Assembly: GCA_965207385.1 (NCBI GenBank)
Contig: CBDBLZ010000020.1
Coordinates: 1 to 64,000 of the forward strand
Source: CAZXEU01 sp965207385
GTDB lineage: Bacteria > Bacteroidota > Rhodothermia > Rhodothermales > Bin80
Direction: 5' to 3'
Length of the DNA stretch: 64,000 nt
The notes under the pieces were generated by a model, which was given only the letters and a program-made list of their open reading frames with translations, searched no databases and had not been told where the DNA came from. Of this stretch, positions 33,487 to 41,952 are shown one piece after another (the stretch's first letter is position 1; the number at the start of each line of letters is the position of its first letter). A program made the position numbers and the translations under genes.

Positions 33487-34563
33487 ATGCCCCTGGCGAG
33501 TCTAAAGCGACTGCTTCGAAGAGATGCCGACGACGAACCGGAGCACCACGGCATCCTCCTGGCTACCTTCCTTCTTACGCTGTGGCTGGGCATAGGCACT
33601 GCGGGCTACGTCGTCCTTGAGCGCTGGTCCGTCATTGACGGGCTCTGGATGTCCTTCCTCACGCTCACGACCATTGGGTTCAATGAAGTCCAGCCGCTGT
33701 CCACGACCGGCCGCCTCTTTTCCATCGCCTTTGCATTCATCGGAATTGGAACCGTAGCTTACGTTGCAGCGCGCTGGGCCAGCCTTTTGCTGGCGGGCAA
33801 CCTGATTCGAGAGCGTCAGCGGGCACGAATAATCAAAGGCATGCGCGACCACTTTATCGTATGCGGCTACGGGCGCATCGGACGGCCGCTGGTGGCGGAC
33901 TTGCGCGAGGCGCAGCGCTCTGTTGTGGTAGTGGAGAAAAGTGCTGATCTGGTCCGCGAGCTCCGGGAGGACGACGTGCCGGTCGTGCACGGAGATGCCA
34001 CGGATGAAGACACACTGCTCAAAGCGGGCATCAGCCGGGCAAGCGGACTGATAACCGGGCTGCCTTCGGATAGCGTTAACGTCTTCGTTACGCTCGTTGC
34101 CCGCGAGCTGAAGCCCGACCTCTTTATTCTTGCTCGAACCAACGACGAGCGAAACAGGAAGAAGCTGATTCAGGCAGGAGCCGCTCACGTCGTGGCGCCG
34201 TCCAATGTGGGCGCGCTGCGCATGGCACAGGTCATCCTGCGCCCGTATGTGGACCGCTTCCTGTCCCAGGTCATGAAAACCGATGATCTGGGCATGATCA
34301 TGGAGGAAGCCCTGGTGGAGCCGGGATCCTTTCTGGCCGGCAAGACGCTGCAGGAAGCCAAATTTAGGCAGCATTTCGATGCCATCGTCGTAAACGTGAT
34401 CAAGGGCAACAGCATGGCGATGCAGTTCAACCCCGGTCCCCGCGACCGCATTGACGGAGGTGACGTGCTCATCGTGCTCGGCCGGCAAGACATGATCGAG
34501 CGCCTCAGACAGGAAGGGTGCTCCGCCAAGGTGCCGGTCCCCTCAACTCTGAACCAACCATGA
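33487..34563 (+). CDS. Potassium channel with TrkA-N (RCK) regulatory domains
   Basis: A 358-residue MthK-like protein. Two membrane helices (~23-45 and ~78-100) flank a pore loop with FLTLTTIGFNEVQPLS, and an RCK N-terminal Rossmann domain follows (FIVCGYGRIGRPL, VVVEKS, VVHGDATDEDTLLKAG). A TrkA-C domain is at ~265-345 (GSFLAGKTLQEAKFRQHFDAIVV). The pore signature reads TIGFNE instead of TVGYGD, so the second filter glycine is Asn. It would gate K+ or similar cation flux in response to ligand or Ca2+/NAD-type binding. It overlaps the downstream L,D-transpeptidase start by ATGA. Confidence 0.88.
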   Translation: MPLASLKRLLRRDADDEPEHHGILLATFLLTLWLGIGTAGYVVLERWSVIDGLWMSFLTLTTIGFNEVQPLSTTGRLFSIAFAFIGIGTVAYVAARWASLLLAGNLIRERQRARIIKGMRDHFIVCGYGRIGRPLVADLREAQRSVVVVEKSADLVRELREDDVPVVHGDATDEDTLLKAGISRASGLITGLPSDSVNVFVTLVARELKPDLFILARTNDERNRKKLIQAGAAHVVAPSNVGALRMAQVILRPYVDRFLSQVMKTDDLGMIMEEALVEPGSFLAGKTLQEAKFRQHFDAIVVNVIKGNSMAMQFNPGPRDRIDGGDVLIVLGRQDMIERLRQEGCSAKVPVPSTLNQP

Positions 34564-35558
34564 ACGACCGCCATGCCGCCACGCGACGGACTGCCCGGTG
34601 GGCAGGGCTGTTCTGCTGTCTGCTGATCGCGGCCAGCGCCGCAGGCCAGGCCGCGTATATCGACCAGGACGCCGTAGTAGCGCTGCTCAATCGCCGGGCT
34701 GCGTCACTGGAGGAAATCCCTGCGGTTGGCTACGAGTATCACGTGCTGCGCGACGAGCGGGGCAACAACGTACTTGCACGGAACGGCTTCTACAAGGAGA
34801 TCGGAGACGGAGATGCGCACAGGGGCAAGGATCTCTCTGAACTGGTGCAGATGCTTAACCGGCGCCTGATGCGAACGGTCTTTATCGGAGACACGCTGGT
34901 CGTTCCTACGCGATTCGATCTGGACTTTCGTGCCTATTCGCCCTTTCCCCTTAACTACTCCGGTGCGAGCGAATTCGGCAAGCTCATCATCCTGGACAAG
35001 TCTTTCCAGGCATTTGCGGCCTACGAGTACGGAGAACTCATGCGCTGGGGCATCATCAATACGGGCGATCCGGAAGGCGTACCCACGCCAAACGGAAGAT
35101 TCAACGTCACGTGGAAGGAGCCCTACCGCGTCTCGGACCATGACTCAACATGGGTCATGCACTGGGTCGTCAATTTCTATCTGGAGCGCGGCATGCATAT
35201 GCACCAGTACGAAATGCCTACCGGGGGGCCGATGAGCAATGGATGCGTCCGGCTCGTGGATGCGGACGCGCAGTGGGTATACAACTGGGTGGACAACTGG
35301 GAAACCACCACCGGCACTACGGACAAGGGCTCCGCCAAGGGCCTTCTGATCAGGCCCGGCACTCCCGTGCTGATACTGGGGACGGAGCCCGCTGACAAGC
35401 CGGACCCGTTCGTGCACACGAACAGGGGCCCGGTCCTGAAGCAGGTGCAGCTGCCGGATCATCCCTATGACGTACCGCCCGGTTCGCCGCAGCAGATCTG
35501 GCTCGACCGGCTGCGCCAGGGTGAGCAGGCGGAACCGGATGCGGAGGCAAACGGGTAA
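34560..35558 (+). CDS. L,D-transpeptidase (YkuD fold), copy 1, SNGC active-site variant
   Basis: A 332-residue exported protein whose ATG overlaps the channel stop (ATGA), implying translational coupling; an ATG at 34518 is inside the channel gene. The signal peptide ends SAAGQ. A ~110-residue N-terminal domain (YIDQDAVVALLNRRAASL...) precedes the YkuD domain, which has KLIILDKSFQAFAAYEYGE, TPNGRFNVTW, MHQYEMPTGGP and the nucleophile motif SNGCVR with Cys229. The family consensus is SHGC; here the His is Asn227. It is 80% or more similar by eye over long stretches to the next gene, so this is a tandem duplication. It forms or edits 3-3 peptidoglycan crosslinks, if active. Confidence 0.85.
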   Translation: MNDRHAATRRTARWAGLFCCLLIAASAAGQAAYIDQDAVVALLNRRAASLEEIPAVGYEYHVLRDERGNNVLARNGFYKEIGDGDAHRGKDLSELVQMLNRRLMRTVFIGDTLVVPTRFDLDFRAYSPFPLNYSGASEFGKLIILDKSFQAFAAYEYGELMRWGIINTGDPEGVPTPNGRFNVTWKEPYRVSDHDSTWVMHWVVNFYLERGMHMHQYEMPTGGPMSNGCVRLVDADAQWVYNWVDNWETTTGTTDKGSAKGLLIRPGTPVLILGTEPADKPDPFVHTNRGPVLKQVQLPDHPYDVPPGSPQQIWLDRLRQGEQAEPDAEANG

Positions 35559-35653
35559 AACAACCCCGTCCGGACACGTGCACGGCTGTTCGCTCGCGTT
35601 CACTTGCCCTGCAATCGCCTGGCGCACTCTGCCACCAGAACTGCGAAGACTCC

Positions 35654-36619
35654 ATGCGAAACGGCGTACCTAGGGGAGCCATCCTGGCGCTCGCGGCCAT
35701 CCTTCCAGCGGTCGCAGCTTTCGGGCAGGGCGGGTACATCGATCAGGAATCGGTAGCGGAATTGCTGAACCGCCGCGCCAGGACGCTGGACGAGATTCCC
35801 GACGTCTTCTACGAATACCACGTGCTGGCGGACGCGCGGGGGAACAGCGTCCTGGCCAAGAACAGCTTTTACAAGAAGATCGGCGGCGGCAACACTGCCC
35901 TGGGCAAGGAGCGCGGGGAGTTGGTGCAGATGATCAATCGGCATCTCATGCACGACTACCAGATCGGGGACACCATTATTACTCCCACCCGGTTCGATCT
36001 GGACTTCAGGGCCTACTCTCCGTTCCCGCGCTACTACACCGGGGGCCGTGATTTCGACAAGCTGTTCATCATGGACAAGACCATCCAGGCATTTGCGGCC
36101 TACGAGTACGGCCAGCTCATGCGCTGGGGCATCATCAACACGGGCAATCCGGACGAATCTCCCACGCCAAACGGGCGATTCAATTTCAACTGGAAAGAGC
36201 CCTACCGCATTTCAACGCTCAGTCCTCCGGGCGAGGACTGGGAAATGTACTGGGTGGTGAACTTTCATCAGGCGCGGGGCATGCACGTCCATCAATACGA
36301 GATGCCCACCGGCGGCCCGCTGAGTCACGGCTGCGTTCGGCTTGTGGACGCCGATGCGGAATGGGTCTACAATTGGGTCGATACGTGGACGACCTCCAGC
36401 GGCAGGGACGATATCAGCTCCATTGCCAGCCGCTTCATCGCTCCGGGCACAACCGTCCTGGTAATCGGGCAGGAGCCTCGGAATCGGCCGGAGCCGTTCT
36501 CGCGGGGACCGCGGTACCCGGTCCTGAAGCCTGTACAGCTGCCTGCCCATCCATACAATATTGAACCCGGCACTGTACAGCAGCGGCGCCTTGATGCGGC
36601 TAGGCTCGCAGAGTCCTGA
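35654..36619 (+). CDS. L,D-transpeptidase (YkuD fold), copy 2
   Basis: A 321-residue paralogue of the preceding gene. It shares the same architecture (signal peptide, YIDQESVAELLNRRARTL domain, YkuD domain) and long identical stretches such as FDLDFRAYSPFP, QAFAAYEYG and MRWGIINTG. Here the nucleophile motif is canonical SHGCVR (His225, Cys227). It should act on peptidoglycan in the periplasm. It is separated from copy 1 by 95 bp without a clear promoter, and is convergent with lepB (6 bp apart). Confidence 0.9.
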   Translation: MRNGVPRGAILALAAILPAVAAFGQGGYIDQESVAELLNRRARTLDEIPDVFYEYHVLADARGNSVLAKNSFYKKIGGGNTALGKERGELVQMINRHLMHDYQIGDTIITPTRFDLDFRAYSPFPRYYTGGRDFDKLFIMDKTIQAFAAYEYGQLMRWGIINTGNPDESPTPNGRFNFNWKEPYRISTLSPPGEDWEMYWVVNFHQARGMHVHQYEMPTGGPLSHGCVRLVDADAEWVYNWVDTWTTSSGRDDISSIASRFIAPGTTVLVIGQEPRNRPEPFSRGPRYPVLKPVQLPAHPYNIEPGTVQQRRLDAARLAES

Positions 36620-36625
36620 CCAATC

Positions 36626-37747
36626 CTACCGTATGGGCCGCATGAGGCGCCCGAAGCGGATCTGGCCGATCAGAGGCGGGCTTCCGTCCGCGTCCCAGGA
36701 GAAGTAGGTGAGGACCGCCTTGCCAACAACATGGGTCATCGGGACAAATCCCCAGAAGCGGCTGTCCTGTGAATTGTCCCTGTTGTCGCCCATCACAAAG
36801 AAATAGTCCTGGGTGAACGTGTAGCTGCTGACGCTCTGCCCGTCTATGCGAAAACCGTCCGCGCCCGTTGCCGTGGCGTGGCCTTCATACTGGCGGATGG
36901 CAGGCTCGAGGTATCGCCAGTTTTCGGGTGTCAGTACGATTTCCTCGCCCTTGGCTGGGACCCGAATCGGCCCGAAGTTGTCAGGGGTATATCCCTGGTT
37001 CGGCGGGTACATGAGCGGACTGTAGCCTCCGTCTGATCTGCTGATCGCCGGTGTGACGCGATCCACATAGGGCCACGCCCTGAGTGAATCCGCCGCCGAC
37101 TCCGTTGCCAGAATCTGTACGATGACAGGATTGGAGGTAGGCATCACCTGTTCGACGCGAAGCTCGCGCAGACGCTCGCGCGGAAGGCGCACGCGGGGAT
37201 CATTCTTGTACACGTACCAGAGCTGCTGCATGTCCTGCCTGAGCGCCTGAACTTCGCCGTTTATGGAAACAGCCTTGTCCCGGATAACCAGCGAGTCGCC
37301 GGGCAGAGCGACCACGCGCTTGATGTAGTGCATCTTGCGATCAACAGGCTTGTCCTCGTCCGCAGGCCAGTTGAATACCATGGCGTCTCCCCGCTTGACG
37401 CGTGAGAAACCCGGAAAGCGCGTCCACGGAAGGTGCACCCCCTTGAGATACACCGGCGTGAAGGGTATCCCCAAACTCATGGGTGTACGCGTCCCGTAGT
37501 GCAGCTTGGACACGAACAGGTAGTCGCCCACCAGCAGGCTCTGCTCCATGGACGGGGTGGGAATCCTGAAAAGATCGAAGAACAGCGAGCGGACGATAAC
37601 CATCACGACGATGGCAAAGACCATTGCGTCGATCCATTCCCTGAGCGCTCCCTTGGCCTTGCGCGGAGTCTTTTCCGCGCCCGCGCGCAACCGTGCACGT
37701 TCGGCACGGCGCTTTCGGCGCATCTTCTTGTCCGGGATGTCAGTCAA
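36626..37747 (-). CDS. lepB: Signal peptidase I
   Basis: A 373-residue type I signal peptidase of the long Bacteroidota form. A basic N-terminus and one membrane helix (AMVFAIVVMVIVRSLFF) precede the catalytic Ser in PTPSMEQSLLVGDYLFVSK. The catalytic Lys region is MHYIKRVVALPGDSL, and box E reads MGDNRDNSQDSRFWGFVP. An insertion of ~120 residues between these motifs accounts for the length. It lies in the order lepA, unknown, lepB with gaps of 22 and 16 bp, an expanded version of the classic lepAB operon. Confidence 0.94.
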   Translation of the reverse strand: MTDIPDKKMRRKRRAERARLRAGAEKTPRKAKGALREWIDAMVFAIVVMVIVRSLFFDLFRIPTPSMEQSLLVGDYLFVSKLHYGTRTPMSLGIPFTPVYLKGVHLPWTRFPGFSRVKRGDAMVFNWPADEDKPVDRKMHYIKRVVALPGDSLVIRDKAVSINGEVQALRQDMQQLWYVYKNDPRVRLPRERLRELRVEQVMPTSNPVIVQILATESAADSLRAWPYVDRVTPAISRSDGGYSPLMYPPNQGYTPDNFGPIRVPAKGEEIVLTPENWRYLEPAIRQYEGHATATGADGFRIDGQSVSSYTFTQDYFFVMGDNRDNSQDSRFWGFVPMTHVVGKAVLTYFSWDADGSPPLIGQIRFGRLMRPIR

Positions 37748-37763
37748 CAGCTAAACGGGCGGG

Positions 37764-38579
37764 CTAGTGTCTGGAAGATAGCTTCGGGGGCCCGTCTTCA
37801 AGCCTGGGCCGCCGGATCCGTTCTGTGAAGAACGTCTCGCCGTCGTAACCGGTCAGGTACCACCACTCGGATACCGGGCTGTAATAGTAGTCGATGTACG
37901 GAGCAGGCTCTTCGTGGAGCAGCAAATCGCCCAGAAATGACTGCCGGAGATTGAACAGGTATTCCCGGTAGCGCTGGTCGCCGGCGAAGATGATGCCCCG
38001 ATCCAGCGGACCTGTCGCATCCATGACCATTACGCGGATGGAATCATTGAGCTGAAACCAGTACTCGAACTGCATGCCCTGCTCCGCAGGTGCACGTGTG
38101 CCGGTTACCAGCGTGCGCGTGGGCGGTCCGAATCGACCCTCGAGATACGCCCGCAGAACCGGGGTCGCCGTCGTGTCCAAGGCAGTAAACTGATTGGCTC
38201 CGAGAAATGCCCACTCCGTGGACGCATATTCGCGGCCGTGCTGCACGCTTGAATCCGCGGCTACCAACCGCCAGTGGGATACCTCCCCTGCCCAGTCCGG
38301 GTTGCCGTGTATGTAGTCATGGGCCTGCCGCAGGATCCAGGCTCCCAGCGTGTCCGACAGAACGGCCACATGCTCCATTTCCCGCGGCGGGACCAGCCGC
38401 CCATGGGCGCCGACAATCCGCGCAAAATCCTTCCTGAACCGCAGCTCGGCGTAGACTTCTGCCAGCTCCAGCGGATCGATACGTGGCAACAATGGCTGCG
38501 CGGCCGCCGACAATCCGCAACACAGCACCAGGGCGGCCCCAATCCATCGACCAAGACTCGTTGACCACTCCAGCGACAT
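37764..38579 (-). CDS. Secreted protein of unknown function between lepA and lepB
   Basis: A 271-residue protein from ATG 38579 (MSLEWSTSLGRWIGAALVLCCGLSAAAQ), giving a good signal peptide; a longer start at 38627 would overlap lepA. The mature part has no membrane segment. Visible segments include EVYAELRFRKDFARIVG, QFEYWFQLNDSIRVMVMDATGPLDRG and a tyrosine-rich PYIDYYYSPVSEWWYLTGYDG near the end. I do not recognise a family; GWxTD-like proteins of this lineage have similar aromatic, FEYWF-type stretches. It is probably co-expressed with lepA and lepB. Confidence 0.65.
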   Translation of the reverse strand: MSLEWSTSLGRWIGAALVLCCGLSAAAQPLLPRIDPLELAEVYAELRFRKDFARIVGAHGRLVPPREMEHVAVLSDTLGAWILRQAHDYIHGNPDWAGEVSHWRLVAADSSVQHGREYASTEWAFLGANQFTALDTTATPVLRAYLEGRFGPPTRTLVTGTRAPAEQGMQFEYWFQLNDSIRVMVMDATGPLDRGIIFAGDQRYREYLFNLRQSFLGDLLLHEEPAPYIDYYYSPVSEWWYLTGYDGETFFTERIRRPRLEDGPPKLSSRH

Positions 38580-38601
38580 CAATTCGGTGTACGGAGCGGC
38601 A

Positions 38602-40407
38602 CTAGTCTCCCATTGACAGTACGGCAAGGAATGCCTCTTGCGGCACTTCCACGCTGCCTACATGCTTCATACGCTTCTTGCCTTCTTTTTGTTTTTCCAG
38701 GAGTTTGCGCTTGCGCGTGATGTCACCACCGTAGCACTTGGCGGTGACATCCTTGCGGGTGGCCTTGACGTTGGTGCGGGCTATGACGCGACTGCCGATG
38801 GCGGCCTGAATGGCGACTTCGAACATCTGTCTTGGAATGAGTTCCTTCAGCTTCGATGTAACCTTGCGGCCCATCTCGTACGCCTTGTCCCGGTGTACGA
38901 TAACCGACAGCGCATCCACGGGATCGCCGTTAATGAGGATATCAAGCTTGACAAGGTCGCTGCGCCTATACTCCGAAAAATCGTAGTCGAACGAGGCATA
39001 GCCCCTGCTGATACTCTTCAGCTTGTCGTAGAAATCGAATACGATGTCTGCCAGCGGCAACTGATACTCCAGGCACACGCGGCGCGTATCCAGGTAGGTC
39101 TGGTTGAGGTAGCTGCCGCGACGGTCCTGGCAAAGCCTCATCAGGCCACCAATGAAGTCCGTAGGCGTGATGATTTCCGCCTTCACGAACGGCTCCCGGA
39201 TGTGGTCCTTGGAACTGTCCGTCGGCACCCTGTTCGGATTCTCCACGATCTGGACCTCGCCCGAAGTCATGACCACCTCGTACTTGACATTCGGCAGCGT
39301 GGTAATGATGTCCAGGTCGAACTCGCGATCCAGGCGCTCCTGTACGATTTCCATGTGCAACAGCCCCAGGAATCCGACGCGAAACCCGAATCCCAGCGCC
39401 TCGGATGTCTCGGGCTCGAACGTGATGGCCGAGTCGTTCAGCTGCAGGCGCTCAAGAGACGCGCGCAGGTCTTCAAAGTCCTCGGAGCTTGCCGGGTATA
39501 CCCCGGAAAACACCATGGGCTTGACTTCGCGAAAGCCCGCGATGGGCTCCTTCGCAGGACTGCGGGCGTGCGTAATGGTATCGCCCACGCGCGTGTCCCG
39601 GACGTCCTTGATGGAGCCAATGACGTAGCCAACTTCTCCCGCGCGCAGTTCCTGTACCGGCTCCATGCCGAGGCGCAGCAAACCGATCTCCTCGGCCGCA
39701 TACCTCCCGCCCGCCGCCATGAAGAGTATTTCATCCCGCTTCTTGAGCACGCCCTGAAACACGCGCACGTACGCGATGGCGCCCCGATACTGGTTGAATA
39801 TCGAGTCGAAGATAAGCGCCTGCAGGGGGGCCTCGGGATCGCCAGACGGCGGTGGCACGCGATCAATGACGGCCTCCAGAACTTCCCGGATTCCTTCGCC
39901 CGTCTTGGCACTGATGCGGGCGATACTGGCCGCGGGTTCTCCCACCAGCGTCTCGATGGATCTGGCCACCTGCTCCGGCCGCGCACTCGGCAGGTCGACC
40001 TTGTTCAGCACCGGAATGACTTCGAGGTCGGCCTCCAGTGCCAGGTACAAGTTGCTGATGGTCTGGGCCTCAATTCCCTGCGCCGCGTCCACTACCAGAA
40101 TAGCCCCCTCGCAGGCCTTGAGCGCCCGGGACACCTCATAGGTAAAGTCCACGTGCCCCGGCGTGTCGATAAGGTTCAGCGCATACTCTCTGCCGTCTAC
40201 GGCGGAGTACCCCATGCGAATGGCATGGCTCTTGATCGTGATTCCCCGCTCGCGCTCCAGGTCCATGGAGTCCAGTACCTGGTCCTGCATGTCGCGCTGC
40301 GAGACCGTCCCGGTGATCTCAAGAAAGCGATCAGCCAGCGTGCTCTTGCCGTGATCGATGTGCGCGATCACGCAGAAGTTGCGGATATGACCCAGCCGTG
40401 AAGACAT
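38602..40407 (-). CDS. lepA: Elongation factor 4 (LepA) back-translocating GTPase
   Basis: A 601-residue GTPase with full length for the family. It has G1 AHIDHGKST, a switch I region with ERERGITIKSHAIRM, G3 DTPGHVDFTYEVSR, G4 NKVDLPSA, domains II to IV with SGEVQIVENPNRVPTDSSKDHIREPFV, and the LepA-specific C-terminus (GSRVIARTNVKATRKDVTAKCYGGDITRKRKLLEKQKEGKKRMK). It remodels stalled or mistranslocated ribosomes. It is the first gene of a lepA, unknown, lepB operon. Confidence 0.97.
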   Translation of the reverse strand: MSSRLGHIRNFCVIAHIDHGKSTLADRFLEITGTVSQRDMQDQVLDSMDLERERGITIKSHAIRMGYSAVDGREYALNLIDTPGHVDFTYEVSRALKACEGAILVVDAAQGIEAQTISNLYLALEADLEVIPVLNKVDLPSARPEQVARSIETLVGEPAASIARISAKTGEGIREVLEAVIDRVPPPSGDPEAPLQALIFDSIFNQYRGAIAYVRVFQGVLKKRDEILFMAAGGRYAAEEIGLLRLGMEPVQELRAGEVGYVIGSIKDVRDTRVGDTITHARSPAKEPIAGFREVKPMVFSGVYPASSEDFEDLRASLERLQLNDSAITFEPETSEALGFGFRVGFLGLLHMEIVQERLDREFDLDIITTLPNVKYEVVMTSGEVQIVENPNRVPTDSSKDHIREPFVKAEIITPTDFIGGLMRLCQDRRGSYLNQTYLDTRRVCLEYQLPLADIVFDFYDKLKSISRGYASFDYDFSEYRRSDLVKLDILINGDPVDALSVIVHRDKAYEMGRKVTSKLKELIPRQMFEVAIQAAIGSRVIARTNVKATRKDVTAKCYGGDITRKRKLLEKQKEGKKRMKHVGSVEVPQEAFLAVLSMGD

Positions 40408-40825
40408 GCCCTGCGTTTGGCAGCGTGAGTGCCTGAAGATAAGGACCTGCTACTCGGGCAACTCGCTGCCGCGCCGCGGTACCTGCAAGTGGCGCAGCAC
40501 AGGTTGCGGCCGCGCCGGGAGTGCGCGAACGCGGCGTTGCAACTACGCTACAGAATTGCAGTGCGGCCCCCGTTCGCGTACCTAGCGTGCTCGCCCCCAA
40601 GCTCCCGCAATGCCAGAATCGGCATGCCGGGGTCGCGGACCCCTGCGTGCCCACTACCCTGCCGATCCGGGCTTGCGTCCAAGGCCCAGGTTCCGGTTCG
40701 TGCACCCCACCGGCGTAGGCTGACCACCTTAATTCCCTGCGCCGCACCACTGTAATCCTTGCAGGCTCGAAGGCTCAGGGAATGAGCAACAAATTTCCAG
40801 ATGCAATCGATCCTCAAGACCACAG
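40408..40825. other. Intergenic region between lepA and tRNA-Leu
   Basis: This 418-bp stretch has open frames on both strands but none with a recognisable domain or good start. I see one short perfect hairpin, GGGGTC/GACCCC (40629-40643), and no clear promoter box for lepA. Confidence 0.45.
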
Positions 40826-40909
40826 TGCCCTGGAGAGGACTCGAACCTCCACGCCCGTACGGGCACAGCATCCTGAATGCTGCGCGTCTACCAGTTCCGC
40901 CACCAGGGC
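40826..40909 (-). tRNA. tRNA-Leu (anticodon CAG)
   Basis: On the minus strand an acceptor stem GCCCTGG/CCAGGGC, a D-arm with GCGGAACTGGTAGACGC, an anticodon stem CAGCA/TGCTG around loop TTCAGGA (CAG), a long variable arm (GCCCGTACGGGC) and the T-arm GGAGG-TTCGAGT-CCTCT fold as a class II leucine tRNA. The discriminator is A. CCA is not encoded. Confidence 0.95.
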
Positions 40910-40997
40910 TTGGCCCCGCAAAACCGAATTGCGCAGGCCAGGTTCCTGCGTTCTTGTGGCCCGGCAACCTGGGGACTGCTGGTTCGTTTGACTGCGC

Positions 40998-41027
40998 TTG
41001 ACGCCAAGTTGGCCCGTGGCGTATCAT
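40998..41027 (+). promoter_or_regulatory. Candidate promoter for tRNA-Asn
   Basis: TTGACG (40998-41003) and TATCAT (41022-41027) are separated by 18 bp and lie 13 bp before the mature tRNA 5' end, fitting a housekeeping sigma-type promoter. Confidence 0.5.
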
Positions 41028-41040
41028 TGCAGGCCGACTT

Positions 41041-41115
41041 TCCTCGGTAGCTCAATGGTAGAGCATGCGGCTGTTAACCGCAGGGTTGTAGGTTCGAGTC
41101 CTACCCGGGGAGCCA
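41041..41115 (+). tRNA. tRNA-Asn (anticodon GTT)
   Basis: The acceptor stem TCCTCGG/CCGGGGA, D-arm GCTCAATGGTAGAGC, anticodon stem TGCGG/CCGCA with loop CTGTTAA (GTT), and T-arm GTAGG-TTCGAGT-CCTAC form a complete cloverleaf. The discriminator G and the 3' CCA (41113-41115) are encoded, unlike the neighbouring tRNA-Leu. Confidence 0.96.
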
Positions 41116-41278
41116 TCATTCGCCCGCATGTCCAAGTGCGCCAGCGATTGGCGCGGGGCCCGAGTGCCTTCTATTAGGAGCATTTTGACCGCCCCCGGTG
41201 CGGATCCTTGCTTCCTTAGGCCGGATGCCGTTGATCGCGCGAAGCATCCGGGGCGGCCGGCATGATAGCCTGCGCGCC

Positions 41279-41860
41279 CTACCGGTCAAAGACTCCCTTC
41301 CCGTCCAGGATCTTGCTCCGGAGTTTATGAATCCTCCGGACCCGCGTACCTGATTGCTTTGCGCCGGCAAAGTGCAGCACGTAGCCGCGCCGCCTTCCAG
41401 GGGTAAGTCGTTCGAAGGCCGCCTTGAACTCAGGGTCTTCCCCGAGTATGGCAACGAGCTCTTCCGGATACTCAGGCTCATCGCCGGCTTCGATCTTGAG
41501 GCCAGCCTCTTCCGCCTTGATGGCTTCGCGCACGAAGTACCTGATACTGGCCTCCGCCTCCACCACATCCCGAACACTCGAAAAGCGCAAGCGGTAGCCT
41601 GCTCGTGAATTGGGGCCCTGGCGCTCGAGGATGCCTCCAGGGTCCATCAGAAGCGCACCCTTGAAGAACATGAGCGCCAGGAAGGACTTCATCCGCTGGA
41701 TGATGCAAATGTTCTTGCCCCCGCTGGTGTAACAGGGAGATCTCCACTTCAGCTCTTCCTCCAGGTCACAGTCCAGAAGAATCTTCCTAAGCGCTGTAGC
41801 TTCCTGCCTCCAGCGCCTGGCATAGCGGAATTCCCTGTCGACCGGAGAGCTTGCGACCAT
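41279..41860 (-). CDS. YdeI/OmpD-associated-like protein
   Basis: A 193-residue cytoplasmic protein. An N-terminal DUF1801-like part (WRQEATALRKILLDCDLEEELKWRSPCYT...ICIIQRMKSFLALMFFKGALL) is followed by a YdeI-type C-terminal helical segment (EYPEELVAILGEDPEFKAAFERLTPGRRRGYVLHFAGAKQSGTRVRRIHKLRSKIL). This matches the COG4430 family, linked in a few species to peptide or bacteriocin resistance. The biochemical role is not known. Confidence 0.8.
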   Translation of the reverse strand: MVASSPVDREFRYARRWRQEATALRKILLDCDLEEELKWRSPCYTSGGKNICIIQRMKSFLALMFFKGALLMDPGGILERQGPNSRAGYRLRFSSVRDVVEAEASIRYFVREAIKAEEAGLKIEAGDEPEYPEELVAILGEDPEFKAAFERLTPGRRRGYVLHFAGAKQSGTRVRRIHKLRSKILDGKGVFDR

Positions 41861-41952
41861 ACTTTCCGCGTCTACTGGCCTTTTAGTCGCATGGCTGGCA
41901 CCGCCGAACCGCGGTCGCGCAATGACTTCATGAATTGCTACTCCCCACTACA

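Noticed and set aside
38638..40401. 587-codon plus-strand frame opposite lepA
   Set aside because: It is exactly antisense to a highly conserved GTPase gene and lacks any recognisable motif.
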